Positions 41,679-50,816 of a DNA stretch of 64,000 nt are shown here, piece by piece. The DNA is from RACS-047 sp031553855 (GTDB lineage Bacteria > Bacillota > Clostridia > Christensenellales > Pumilibacteraceae): positions 1-64,000 of the forward strand of contig JAVBKW010000025.1 in NCBI GenBank assembly GCA_031553855.1, in the 5' to 3' direction. Within the stretch, counting starts at the first letter, position 1; every line of letters starts with the position of its first letter. A model generated the notes under the pieces. The model ran no database searches, was not told the DNA's origin, and worked only from the letters and a program-made list of their open reading frames with translations. The position numbers and the translations under genes are program-made.

Positions 41679-43022
41679 ATGAAAATAAAAGCGTCTAAAA
41701 AACTAATCGGATCGCTTTTCGCGCTTGTAGTCGCCGTTTCTTTAGCGGCAACAACTACATACGCATGGTTCACAATGAATGCCGTCGTTGATGTCGGAAG
41801 TTTCGACCTCAAAGTGCAGTCAGCTACCCCGGGTTTGTATGTGTCTACTGCAAGAAATGGTACATACACCACAAGCCTTGACCTCAGTAAGTATATTGGG
41901 GAAGCTAAAAAAGAGTATGCTGCTCCTGCAGCAGACGCTGCGAAAAAAGCAATCTTGGACGCAGAAGCGGTTAAAGTGGGTGGAGCTGGTAAAGTGTGGT
42001 CAACTTGGGTTGAGACATTAACGTTTACAGGCGAAGGTTATGATGCTGCAGCTGCAGGCTCTGATGTTACAGGCGGCCCGTTCACATCGCCAGCTCTTTA
42101 TGAAACAGCTGTTTTGAGTAAAGCAAAATATAATGCCAGCATCTATGAATTTTCCATGACGGATATTACCTGGAATAGTGCTGACAAAAAAATGGAAAAA
42201 GAAGGAACAACTCCTACGGTAGATCAGCATGCGACCTTAAATACATTAACAACGGCTAAATCCGGCGGTACTGATCCTTTTGCGTACAGCTTAAAAGACG
42301 GATACCTCACCTTTAAGCTTTACTTCCGTGGCGATGCAAAATACGATGTTTATTTGAACAGTACAAGTACGTTGGTCCCGAAATCAACTACTGCTCCCAA
42401 TGCTACACCCTCATACACTTGGACAGATTTCTCAGCGCAAGCGGATATTTTAGATATGTATGGCGCATACGCTCATGCGGCAGGTGCTAATGGTAAGGTT
42501 GCTGCTGGTATTAACGGTAAGATCGAAACAAGAGCCGCTTATGCCGCACGCGTTAAATTTGATATAAAAAATGAGACGACTGAAGAAATAACAGGCGGAA
42601 CGCCTGCGGCTGCGGTTTATGGAACGGCTGCTACAACAATTTGGGAACCGAACTCAGAAATGGGATTCAGTAATGATAGAGTTGATGTTAAGCATAGAAA
42701 CCTCGCTCAGGACGTAAAAAGTATTCTTTTTGGAACTGATGGTACAACAACCCCTGTAAATGTTGGCAATATTTGGACTTTAGACTCTACATTCCAGGAT
42801 TATATACCGCAGATTAAAGATTTTTCAACATCCGGTGCAAAAGATTTACACAAAGAGTTTAGCCCGTTGGTTACGCTTGCTGCAAATAATAAAGGTGCTT
42901 TCTATTCTGAAATGACGATCACTATCTGGCTGGAAGGCTGGGATGAGGACTGCTTAAATAGCATTCTTCAGGATGATTTCACTACAAAGCTTGAATTTAT
43001 AGCAGAATTCGCTAATCCTTAA
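41679..43022 (+). CDS. SipW-type secreted surface/matrix protein 1
   Basis: 447 residues, AAGGAG before the ATG. The signal KKLIGSLFALVVAVSLAATTTYAWFT is of the SipW-dependent type seen in TasA and camelysin (Thr-x-Ala followed by an aromatic residue). The mature part is rich in Ala, Thr, Ser and Tyr, with the C-terminal ITIWLEGWDEDCLN block holding its only conserved Cys. It shares start and end with the next gene while the middle differs. Probable role: secreted fibre subunit in a biofilm-type matrix, under c-di-GMP control. Confidence 0.78.
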   Translation: MKIKASKKLIGSLFALVVAVSLAATTTYAWFTMNAVVDVGSFDLKVQSATPGLYVSTARNGTYTTSLDLSKYIGEAKKEYAAPAADAAKKAILDAEAVKVGGAGKVWSTWVETLTFTGEGYDAAAAGSDVTGGPFTSPALYETAVLSKAKYNASIYEFSMTDITWNSADKKMEKEGTTPTVDQHATLNTLTTAKSGGTDPFAYSLKDGYLTFKLYFRGDAKYDVYLNSTSTLVPKSTTAPNATPSYTWTDFSAQADILDMYGAYAHAAGANGKVAAGINGKIETRAAYAARVKFDIKNETTEEITGGTPAAAVYGTAATTIWEPNSEMGFSNDRVDVKHRNLAQDVKSILFGTDGTTTPVNVGNIWTLDSTFQDYIPQIKDFSTSGAKDLHKEFSPLVTLAANNKGAFYSEMTITIWLEGWDEDCLNSILQDDFTTKLEFIAEFANP

Positions 43023-43081
43023 AATTATTTAACAATTAACAGAATAGATTTTATACATTTTCTTAAAGGAGAAAAAACAAA

Positions 43082-44422
43082 ATGAAAATAAAAGCGTCTA
43101 AAAAGCTTATCGCTTCGCTTTTTGCGCTTGTAGTCGCTGTTTCTTTAGCGGCAACAACTACATACGCATGGTTTACGATGAATGCAGCTGTCAGCGTCGG
43201 AACCTTTGATCTTAAAGTAGAGACGGCTACTCCCGGTCTGTATGTGTCTACTGCAAGAAACGGTGTTTATACAACAGCTATTGACCTTGATGATTATATA
43301 ACAGCAGCAAAAACTGAATATGCCGCAACTAAATCGGCTGCTGCAAAAAAAGCAATATTGGACGCAGAAGCTACCAGGATGAATGCTGGTACTGCTACTG
43401 TTTGGGCAACGTGGGTTGAAACGGCTAATATGTTCGATACCCCCGGTTATGTTGCTGCCGCTCCTTCTATCGCCCCGGGCACTTACACAACAGCGGCTCT
43501 TTATGAAACAGCTGTTTTGACTAATGCAAAGTATGTTTCTAATGATTCAAAATACAATTTTGCTTTGACGGACCTTACTTGGGACGGTTCCGCGATTAAA
43601 AAAGAAGCCGCAGCGGTAGGTGACGATCATTCGTCCTTAAAAACTTTAGCAGCCGCTTCGTCCGGCGGAACGGATCCTTTCCTGTATAGTATGGAAGAAG
43701 GTTATCTTACATTCAAGCTTTATTTCCGTGGTGACGGTGCATATAATATTTATTTGAATAGCTTAAGTAAAGTTACTCCTGCCACTACAAACACCAATAC
43801 GACTCCCAGCTACACTTGGACTGATTTTAGTACAGCAACTCCTGCAGCTACTAGTATGTACGGCGAGAATGCTATTCCTTTTGCTTCCGGTGCAACATCG
43901 GCTGTCGAAAACGGCGCAAACGGTAAAATTCAAACCAGAGCCGCGTATGCCGCACGTGTTAAATTTGATATCACAACTGAAGCAACAGGAACAGCTAATA
44001 CAAAAGCTACCATTTGGGAGCCGAATGCTAGTAAAGGTTTCAGCCACGGCAGAAACGGAACATTGATTAGTGCTACTGCTGCAAAAACTAATGCTCATAG
44101 AAATCTTGCGCAAGACGTAAGAGATATTCTGTTCGCAAAAAATGGTGTAACCAGTGCTAATATTTGGTCTAAAACTGCCACTGAATGGAACAAAGTACCC
44201 ACTTTCCAGTCTTACGCAGTTCAAATTACTGATTTCACAAGAGCAGAAAACAAATATCGCGGTGAATACGCTCCTTTGATTACGCTTACAGACAAAGCAG
44301 GCGCATTCTATGCTGAAATGACAGTTACGATCTGGCTTGAAGGCTGGGATGAGGACTGCTTGAACAGCGTACTTGACGATGAATTCAGCACTTTACTTTC
44401 ATTCGTAGCTGAATTTGCTTAA
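43082..44422 (+). CDS. SipW-type secreted surface/matrix protein 2
   Basis: 446 residues, a tandem duplicate of the preceding gene: the first 45 residues and the last 60 are nearly the same (AATTTYAWFTMN; VTIWLEGWDEDCLNSVL), and blocks such as YLTFKLYFRGD and NGKIQTRAAYAARVKFDI are shared, but the middle has diverged with insertions. AAAGGAG precedes the ATG. Two non-identical copies suggest major and minor subunits or variant surface forms. No separate promoter or terminator separates the pair. Confidence 0.78.
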   Translation: MKIKASKKLIASLFALVVAVSLAATTTYAWFTMNAAVSVGTFDLKVETATPGLYVSTARNGVYTTAIDLDDYITAAKTEYAATKSAAAKKAILDAEATRMNAGTATVWATWVETANMFDTPGYVAAAPSIAPGTYTTAALYETAVLTNAKYVSNDSKYNFALTDLTWDGSAIKKEAAAVGDDHSSLKTLAAASSGGTDPFLYSMEEGYLTFKLYFRGDGAYNIYLNSLSKVTPATTNTNTTPSYTWTDFSTATPAATSMYGENAIPFASGATSAVENGANGKIQTRAAYAARVKFDITTEATGTANTKATIWEPNASKGFSHGRNGTLISATAAKTNAHRNLAQDVRDILFAKNGVTSANIWSKTATEWNKVPTFQSYAVQITDFTRAENKYRGEYAPLITLTDKAGAFYAEMTVTIWLEGWDEDCLNSVLDDEFSTLLSFVAEFA

Positions 44423-44460
44423 TGAACCCTAATTAATTGAAAAAATTTACTCAAAGACTA

Positions 44461-44489
44461 TTGCATTTAAAAAGTAATTTTGTTATAAT
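44461..44489 (+). promoter_or_regulatory. Promoter of the signal peptidase/AAA operon
   Basis: TTGCAT (44461-44466), 17-base spacer, TATAAT (44484-44489). It gives the export and ATPase genes expression independent of the riboswitch. Confidence 0.75.
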
Positions 44490-44504
44490 AGAATAAGAGT
44501 TGTC

Positions 44505-44542
44505 CGCGCACTCGACGATTCAAACGATTGTCGGGTGCGTGT
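44505..44542 (+). other. Strong hairpin in the leader of the first signal peptidase gene
   Basis: CGCACTCGACGATT pairs with GATTGTCGGGTGCG (with G-T pairs) around CAAAC. No T-run follows, so it is not a terminator; it begins about 10 bases after the predicted transcription start and may stabilise the mRNA. Confidence 0.65.
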
Positions 44543-44636
44543 GATAATCTTGCTGTGTTAAAATAAGCACGCTTTTATGCGCATATTTTAATTTGTGCAA
44601 GCAAAATCTATTATAATAATTTTGGAGAACATTTCA

Positions 44637-45359
44637 ATGAGCGAGCAAAAGATTCCCAGCGAAGCCGCACAAAAGAGAAGCAAAATAATAAATACCGTCG
44701 TAAACATTGTCGTCATTGTTGTCGTGGTGTTTGTTGCTTTCATCGCTATTTCAAGAGTCACGTCCCTTAAAAAAGGGTACAACAGCCTGTTCGGAACGGC
44801 TTTTATCGCTGTTGAAACAAACTCCATGGCAGCCGCCGGAATCAAGCGCGGAGATATGCTGCTGGTAGACGTTCTCACGCAAGAAGAGGCGGGCAAGCTT
44901 AGTGAGCAGGACGTTATCACTTTTAAGCATTTTGATAGAACGCTTAAAGCGGAAATTATCATTACCCATAGAATTGTGGAAGTTATTCCCTATGGCGACG
45001 GGGTTCGGTACATCACTCACGGTGACAGCAATGAACTTAATGCAACCGAAGATGTATATCCGCCTGATGTTATCGGAAAGCTCAAAAACAAGATAGGCGG
45101 CGTAGGCCACCTCACACTATTCTTTGCCTCTAAATGGGGATTTTTCTCTATAGTAGTTATTCCCTGCCTTTTAGTAGTACTTTACTGCGTATTCAGGGTA
45201 ATTATGGGAGTACGCGCATATACTAAAGAAAAAGCCGCATTGGAAGCTGAAAACGCGATGACGGACGAGGATAAAATCGCCGCGCTCGAGGCTCAGCTTA
45301 ACGCGCTCAAAAAATCACCTCAAGAACAAGAGCCCACAGAGCCCGACGATAAGAGTTAG
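44637..45359 (+). CDS. ER-type (SipW-like) signal peptidase I, first copy
   Basis: 240 residues from the ATG at 44637 (GGAG 9 bases upstream). Membrane segments at about 18-40 and 170-195. The catalytic Ser is in AVETNSMAAAGIKRGDMLLV near residue 61 and a His replaces the bacterial Lys (IITHRIVEV near 110), the Ser/His arrangement of SipW and archaeal/ER enzymes. The usual Pro after SM is missing. Its C-terminus is a charged coiled tail. It should cleave the TasA-like proteins just upstream. Confidence 0.88.
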   Translation: MSEQKIPSEAAQKRSKIINTVVNIVVIVVVVFVAFIAISRVTSLKKGYNSLFGTAFIAVETNSMAAAGIKRGDMLLVDVLTQEEAGKLSEQDVITFKHFDRTLKAEIIITHRIVEVIPYGDGVRYITHGDSNELNATEDVYPPDVIGKLKNKIGGVGHLTLFFASKWGFFSIVVIPCLLVVLYCVFRVIMGVRAYTKEKAALEAENAMTDEDKIAALEAQLNALKKSPQEQEPTEPDDKS

Positions 45360-45399
45360 GGCAAAAAGCGGGCATAAAATTTTGGAGCCTTAAAATTAA

Positions 45400-46947
45400 A
45401 TGGCACAATTTGCAAGATATTATTTAGATTTCTTAATAACAATATTGAAAAATATAGCGAGTTTTTTTGTCGGGATCTACGAGGTCTTCAAAAAAGCTCT
45501 CTTTACCGATATAGGCAATTATTTCAAGTCGCTTGCCGCAGCCAGTAAGGATTTCGAGCCTTTCGACTGGATAGCTCTGATAGTCGTAACGATAATCGGG
45601 GCCGCTCTGACGTTTTTTATTTTCTACCGCCTGTTCCAAATCATCCGCCGCTACGTTATATCGCGCTCGAAAGAGGTGGAAAAGGATCAGCTTTCCGAGG
45701 AAGTCGCAAGGCTGAAAGAAACTGCCGCAAAAATTGCTCAGGAAAAGAGCGAGATTTTCGCGCTCAAACTCGGCGTAGACTACCTAAACGAGGAGGACCG
45801 CGAGCGTGCGTTGGCAGAGGGCGAGGTAATCGACGACGACGGACAGGTCGTGGAAGTAGTTTCGCGTTTCACAAAGCTTATCAACATCGATAAAAAGTAT
45901 ATGGCCGACCCTGCGTTCATCTCTATGAACAGCTCCGATTTATTGCCGCTGGACGAAATCGTGGATAAATTCCGCAACTTCGCCGCCTCGCAATTAAGGC
46001 TGTATTACACTCCGTTCATCGTCCGCCAGTATTTTGCGGCGATGGCAACAAGTAAGGTCATTATTTTGGAGGGTGTATCGGGTACCGGTAAAACGAGCTT
46101 GCCGTACGCTATGGCAAAGTTCTTTGATAACAACGCCTCCATAGTTTCCGTTCAGCCCTCATGGCGCGATAGAAACGAGCTTGTCGGCTACTTCAACGAG
46201 TTTACAAAGAAGTTCAACGAAACCGACTTTTTGGCGTCGCTCTACGACTGCACCTACCGCGAGGACCCGAACTTTATAATCCTAGACGAAATGAACTTAG
46301 CGCGTATCGAGTACTATTTTGCAGAGTTCCTTTCCATTATGGAAATGCCGGACACGAGCGAATGGAAGGTCGAGCTTATCGCCGCCGCCAACGACACCGA
46401 TCCCAAGCATTTAGTAGACGGTAAGATAGTTATTCCGCAGAACATATGGTTCGTCGGAACCGCCAACCAGGACGATTCTACCTTCACCATCACAGATAAG
46501 GTATACGACAGAGCGGTTTCTATCTCTCTTAACAACAAAGGCGCGTTCTTCGACGCACCGTTGACCGAGAACCTTAAAGTAACGGCCGAATATATGCTTT
46601 CGCTGTTCGAGCAGTCGCGCTCAATGTACAAAATTTCCGATAACGGGCAAGGCTACATCAAGGAAATCGATAAGTTCCTGCAGGAGAAATTCAGAGTAGC
46701 GTTCGGTAACCGTATCATCGGGCAGATAAATAAGTTCGTTCCCGCGTTCATCGCCTGCGGCGGTACCGAGAACGAGGCTATCGACTTTATGCTCACAACT
46801 AAAATTTTGCGTAAACTGAATGCGCTAAACCTGGCGTTCCTTTCTAAGGAAATCAAAGAGCTTATCCTCATTATCGAAAAATGCTTCGGCAAAGGCGGCG
46901 CGCCGCTCTCTTCCGACTTCCTTAAATCGCTCTTAAGGGTACAGTAA
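45400..46947 (+). CDS. Membrane-anchored McrB-like AAA+ ATPase
   Basis: 515 residues. Residues 1-85 hold an amphipathic stretch and a clear membrane segment (WIALIVVTIIGAALTFFIFY); 85-125 is a coiled coil; 195-480 is a AAA+ domain of the McrB/MoxR side: Walker A EGVSGTGKTSLPYA, Walker B FIILDEMNLARIEYYFAEFL, sensor FVGTANQDDSTFTITDKVYDRA. McrB normally drives a nuclease, but here the neighbours are signal peptidases and surface proteins, and the membrane anchor is unusual. I infer a role in assembly or export at the membrane. Confidence 0.82.
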   Translation: MAQFARYYLDFLITILKNIASFFVGIYEVFKKALFTDIGNYFKSLAAASKDFEPFDWIALIVVTIIGAALTFFIFYRLFQIIRRYVISRSKEVEKDQLSEEVARLKETAAKIAQEKSEIFALKLGVDYLNEEDRERALAEGEVIDDDGQVVEVVSRFTKLINIDKKYMADPAFISMNSSDLLPLDEIVDKFRNFAASQLRLYYTPFIVRQYFAAMATSKVIILEGVSGTGKTSLPYAMAKFFDNNASIVSVQPSWRDRNELVGYFNEFTKKFNETDFLASLYDCTYREDPNFIILDEMNLARIEYYFAEFLSIMEMPDTSEWKVELIAAANDTDPKHLVDGKIVIPQNIWFVGTANQDDSTFTITDKVYDRAVSISLNNKGAFFDAPLTENLKVTAEYMLSLFEQSRSMYKISDNGQGYIKEIDKFLQEKFRVAFGNRIIGQINKFVPAFIACGGTENEAIDFMLTTKILRKLNALNLAFLSKEIKELILIIEKCFGKGGAPLSSDFLKSLLRVQ

Positions 46948-46953
46948 TATTTA

Positions 46954-48522
46954 ATGAAAAAGCTAAGGCGAAATGAATTTTTGACGGGGCCTTTTATGCC
47001 CGAATCGGGGGACGCTGTCTACGACGCGATCCTCGATGCCGTTTATGGCGCAAAAAATAAGCTGACGCTGCAATCCTTCACCGAAAGCGTTATGGTAGAC
47101 GAGGGCTGGCTTGATACGCTGGACGAATATCTGCCCTCTATCGAAAAGATATGCAAAAAGCCCAAAAGCTTTATCGTCGATGAAAAAGCGATCGTCCCTG
47201 TAGAAAAAGCAAGGCGCGTCACGAGCGAAACCATACGTCACTTATCGTCCCACACATCCTACATCCGCGGTATAGATGATGACGGTTCTGTTATACCGAG
47301 CAAGCTTTTAACGTCCTTTATGGAAGAGGACTTAGGAATATATGAAAACAGGTTTGTTTTTACGCTCATAAACAGGCTTGCTATTTTCGTTGATAAGCAG
47401 ATTTTGGCGCTTAAAGGGCTGTCCGCCTCCGAAACGGTCGCGCTTGAGCATCGCAGCGAATACGCGGCGGGAGGGTATAAGTTCAAATACGAGCTAAAAA
47501 CCACCATAGCCAAGCCTTTCCCGCAAAGCAACTACGATATGACGCGCGTCGAAAATCTGGTATTTCGGCTCAATCTTATAAAATCCTCGCAATTTTATCT
47601 GGCATTAAAGAAGTTCAAGGTAGTCCGCCCGCCGGTAATGCGTACTAATATCTTAAAAATGGACGTAGACTACAACAACGCCTATAAATGCTGGCTCTTT
47701 ATCGCCGCATGTGATAAACTGGGCTACACTACCGACGCCTCATCGCGTAATTTGCCCGGCGACGATATTTTTGAAGAGGTTTTAAGGCTTACGAACGCGT
47801 TCTATTCGCGCGCGTTCCTTTATCATCTCGAAGACATCGGCCAAGATATCGCCGAACTTCCCTACAGACGCAAAACAAAAAAGAAATTCCGCATAGTCGA
47901 GAAAAACTTGTTCGTTCCCACTGTTTTAAGATCGCGCGAGACTACCGCAGAAGAGGACGCCGCTAAGTACTACGCCGAGGTTTTCCGTTCGCAAGCCCTC
48001 GGCCAGCTTGCCGACCCTGATGAGACTGCCGCGGAAAAGAAACAAGAGGACGAGGAAAAAGAACAGCCCGACTATCTTGATAAACGCAAAGTCTTTATAG
48101 ACGAGCGCGAAAAAAATATTCCGTTTGATAACCTGTACAGCCAGATAGCAAACATTAACGAGTCGCTTTACTACGACGCTTTAAAAATCGACCTCAATAA
48201 GCCTGAGAGGCTGCCCGGCGAAACTTCGGACGCATTCCGCCGCAGAGAAGCTCAAACCAATATCCACAACGCTAAATGGTTGCGCGACCTTGCTTTAAGG
48301 AAGGAGCATGAGGCCGAAATGCTGCAAAAGCTCTCGGATAAATGCTTTAACAAATACGAAAGCTTATTAAACGCGGGCAATTTCACACCTAAAAAGAAAG
48401 CCGCCGCAAAGGCCGCGCCCGCAAAGGCCGCATCCGCAAAAACTACGCCCGCAAAGGCCGCGCCTGCAAAAAAGCCGCCCGTTACAGAAACTGTGGCGGT
48501 AAATGAGGAAGAAAAGAAATAA
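46954..48522 (+). CDS. DUF2357-like partner of the AAA+ ATPase
   Basis: 522 residues, starting 6 bases after the ATPase gene. The block IYENRFVFTLINRL near residue 130 is the hallmark of DUF2357 proteins, which pair with McrB-type ATPases in the way McrC does. I see no PD-(D/E)xK nuclease motif in the C-terminal half, which is charged helix and then an Ala/Lys/Pro tail (KAAPAKAASAKTTPAKAAPA). So it looks like an ATPase adaptor without the nuclease. Cytoplasmic. Confidence 0.65.
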   Translation: MKKLRRNEFLTGPFMPESGDAVYDAILDAVYGAKNKLTLQSFTESVMVDEGWLDTLDEYLPSIEKICKKPKSFIVDEKAIVPVEKARRVTSETIRHLSSHTSYIRGIDDDGSVIPSKLLTSFMEEDLGIYENRFVFTLINRLAIFVDKQILALKGLSASETVALEHRSEYAAGGYKFKYELKTTIAKPFPQSNYDMTRVENLVFRLNLIKSSQFYLALKKFKVVRPPVMRTNILKMDVDYNNAYKCWLFIAACDKLGYTTDASSRNLPGDDIFEEVLRLTNAFYSRAFLYHLEDIGQDIAELPYRRKTKKKFRIVEKNLFVPTVLRSRETTAEEDAAKYYAEVFRSQALGQLADPDETAAEKKQEDEEKEQPDYLDKRKVFIDEREKNIPFDNLYSQIANINESLYYDALKIDLNKPERLPGETSDAFRRREAQTNIHNAKWLRDLALRKEHEAEMLQKLSDKCFNKYESLLNAGNFTPKKKAAAKAAPAKAASAKTTPAKAAPAKKPPVTETVAVNEEEKK

Positions 48523-48528
48523 AACTCA

Positions 48529-49218
48529 ATGTCTGAAACAAAAGTCGAAGAAAAGCAGAATAAGAAAAAAAGCGGGAAGAGCCGGATAATTTCAAGTATC
48601 GTATTGGTTTTGAGCCTTGCCTTGCTTACTTATGCGATAGTTATGCGCGTAACCGGCAACACTCCGCAGATTTTCGGCTATTCGTTCCACGTTGTCGTCA
48701 CAGATTCTATGACCCCCGAAATCAACGTCGGCGACTTTATTGTTGCCAAAAAAGAAAAAGCGGAAGAGGTCAAGCTCGGCGATTATATCGTCTTTAAATC
48801 CTTAGATCCCGACCCGCAGATAAACGGCAAAACTATTATCCATAAGGTTATAAATATCACCGATGAGGACGGCGACGGGAAAAGGGAATTTACTACTCAA
48901 GGCATAAAACAATACGCGCCGGTAGATGAGTACAAACCCACCGAAATTATCGGTATCTATGTAGGCAAATCAGTTTTTCTCGGCTCCGTTATCGTTTTCC
49001 TTGCTAACTGGGTCAACCTTGCCTTTATCGCAGTTTTAATAATTCTGCTCGTTGTTATAATCATTTTTGCAAAAAAAGCATTCCGCATTTTTAAAGAAGA
49101 AAAAGCCGCTCAAACGGGAGGCGGGCAAAGCGGGGAGCAAATCGAAAAAGAGCCTGACCCTTTAAATACAGACCCGTCAAAAGACGAGCCCCCTATGAGC
49201 CAAGATAAAGACGACTAA
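48529..49218 (+). CDS. ER-type (SipW-like) signal peptidase I, second copy
   Basis: 229 residues. Membrane segments at 20-42 and 160-185. Catalytic Ser in VVTDSMTPEINVGDFIVAKK near residue 59, with the Pro kept, and His in TIIHKVINITDEDGDG near 105; thus another Ser/His enzyme. It differs clearly from the first copy (only the motif regions align), so this is not a recent duplicate. The C-terminus is a charged tail (EKEPDPLNTDPSKDEPPMS). Last gene of the operon. Confidence 0.88.
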   Translation: MSETKVEEKQNKKKSGKSRIISSIVLVLSLALLTYAIVMRVTGNTPQIFGYSFHVVVTDSMTPEINVGDFIVAKKEKAEEVKLGDYIVFKSLDPDPQINGKTIIHKVINITDEDGDGKREFTTQGIKQYAPVDEYKPTEIIGIYVGKSVFLGSVIVFLANWVNLAFIAVLIILLVVIIIFAKKAFRIFKEEKAAQTGGGQSGEQIEKEPDPLNTDPSKDEPPMSQDKDD

Positions 49219-49228
49219 AGAAACTAAG

Positions 49229-49264
49229 AAAAGGAAACCGCAGTTAATGCCGGTTTCCTTTTTT
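49229..49264 (+). terminator. Rho-independent terminator of the surface-assembly operon
   Basis: AAGGAAACCG pairs with CGGTTTCCTT, followed by TTTT, 11 bases after the second signal peptidase gene. Confidence 0.88.
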
Positions 49265-49313
49265 CAATTTATGCGGATATGTTCAGCCGCCTAAAAATCT
49301 GCCCGCTAAAATC

Positions 49314-50708
49314 TTATCTTTCTTTTATAGGAGTATAAGGCTTATGTGTGCATATGCCCTTGTATGAGGGGCGTACGATCTTACCGTTGTTGGAAAGCTC
49401 CTCGATACGGTGCGCGCTCCAGCCGACCATTCTGGCTACGGCGAAAATCGGAGTGAACAGCTCCATCGGAATGCCCAGCATAGAGTTAACAAACCCCGAA
49501 TAAAAGTCCACGTTAGCCGCAACGCCTTTGTAGATCGAGCGTTTCTCGGCAATTACTTCGGGAGCAAGCCTTTCGATCTTTGCATACAGCTCAAAATCGC
49601 TGTGCAGGCCCTTGCTTTCGGCAAGCTCTTCAATATACCTCTTCATTATAGTGGCGCGGGGGTCGGAAAGCGAGTAAACCGCGTGGCCCATTCCGTATAT
49701 CAAGCCGGACTTATCGAACGCGTCCTTAGATAGCAGCCGGTTGAGATAATCGCGCACGGTGCCGTCGGAGCGGTCGGGCAGCTTAGCCTTCATATCCTCG
49801 AACATTTTCACAACTTTTATGTTCGCGCCGCCGTGGCGGGGGCCTTTAAGCGACCCGAGCGCGGCAGCTATAACCGAATATGTATCCGAGCCAGATGAGG
49901 AAACTACGTGAGTCGTGAAGGTCGAGTTGTTGCCCCCGCCGTGCTCTGCGTGCAGCACAAGCATAAGGTCGAGGATTTTTGCCTCGAATTTAGTATATTT
50001 TGAATCGGGACGCAGCATATGCAGCATATTTTCGCTTGTAGATAAAGAAGGTTCGGCCTTGTGGATTATAAGGCTGTCGAGGTCATGATAGTATTTGTAG
50101 GTCTGGTATGTATAGACGGACAGCAGCGGAAACTGCGAAATTAGCTGCATACACTGTCTTAATACGTTTGAAATAGAAATGTCGTCGGGATTTTCGTCGT
50201 ATGAATACAGCATAAGCACGCTGCGGGCAAGCCCGTTCATCATATCGGGCGAGGGAGCCTTCATTATAACGTCGCGCACAAAAGAGCCGGGCAGCGTCCT
50301 GAAACCGCCGATAATCTCGTTGAAAAGCTTAAGTTCCTTTTTTGTGGGCAGGTTGCCGAACAGTAAAAGATATGCGACCTCCTCAAAGCCGAATCTCTCC
50401 TCGCCGGTAAAGCCGTCTACAATATCGTTTATGTCGATGCCGCGGTAAACCAGCTTGCCTTCTTTGGGGATGCGTTTGCCGTCCGCGTCTTTGACGAAAT
50501 TGCCGTCTGAGTCCGTTTCAAAAGCAATAACGTCCGAAATATCAGTGAGCCCCGCCAAAACTCCTTCGCCGTTGACGTCTCTAAGCCCGCGCTTAACGTC
50601 AAATTTATAGTAGAAAGAGTTGTCGATAATAGTGCTTTCTCTGGCGATCTCCGATAGTTTCTTGATTTTAGGCATTACGTCGTCTAAAAATAATTCGTAA
50701 TTCGTCAT
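49314..50708 (-). CDS. gltA: Citrate synthase
   Basis: 464 residues. It condenses acetyl-CoA and oxaloacetate. The catalytic histidines are in LHAEHGGGNNSTFT and YGMGHAVYSLSDPRA and the aspartate in NVDFYSGFV; the active-site block KGPRHGGAN is complete. The N-terminal extension with an acidic insertion (FETDSDGNFVKDADGKRIPK) is typical of the Clostridia group of the enzyme. AAGGAGG precedes the ATG. It is alone, without aconitase or isocitrate dehydrogenase, so it may feed glutamate synthesis. Confidence 0.93.
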   Translation of the reverse strand: MTNYELFLDDVMPKIKKLSEIARESTIIDNSFYYKFDVKRGLRDVNGEGVLAGLTDISDVIAFETDSDGNFVKDADGKRIPKEGKLVYRGIDINDIVDGFTGEERFGFEEVAYLLLFGNLPTKKELKLFNEIIGGFRTLPGSFVRDVIMKAPSPDMMNGLARSVLMLYSYDENPDDISISNVLRQCMQLISQFPLLSVYTYQTYKYYHDLDSLIIHKAEPSLSTSENMLHMLRPDSKYTKFEAKILDLMLVLHAEHGGGNNSTFTTHVVSSSGSDTYSVIAAALGSLKGPRHGGANIKVVKMFEDMKAKLPDRSDGTVRDYLNRLLSKDAFDKSGLIYGMGHAVYSLSDPRATIMKRYIEELAESKGLHSDFELYAKIERLAPEVIAEKRSIYKGVAANVDFYSGFVNSMLGIPMELFTPIFAVARMVGWSAHRIEELSNNGKIVRPSYKGICTHKPYTPIKER

Positions 50709-50787
50709 TAATAAAATTACCTCCTTGAGCTATATCTTTGTTAAACTAAAACAAAATATTTTCCTCTGTTTTCAGCGTTATTTAAAT

Positions 50788-50816
50788 ATTATATCATATT
50801 TTTAAGCTTTTGGCAA
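50788..50816 (-). promoter_or_regulatory. Promoter of gltA
   Basis: On the reverse strand TTGCCA (50811-50816), 17-base spacer, TATAAT (50788-50793). Repeat copy B begins directly behind the -35 box. Confidence 0.75.

Noticed and set aside
45400..48522. McrBC-type restriction system
   Set aside because: The ATPase is membrane-anchored, no nuclease motif or methyltransferase is seen, and the neighbours are secretion and surface genes.
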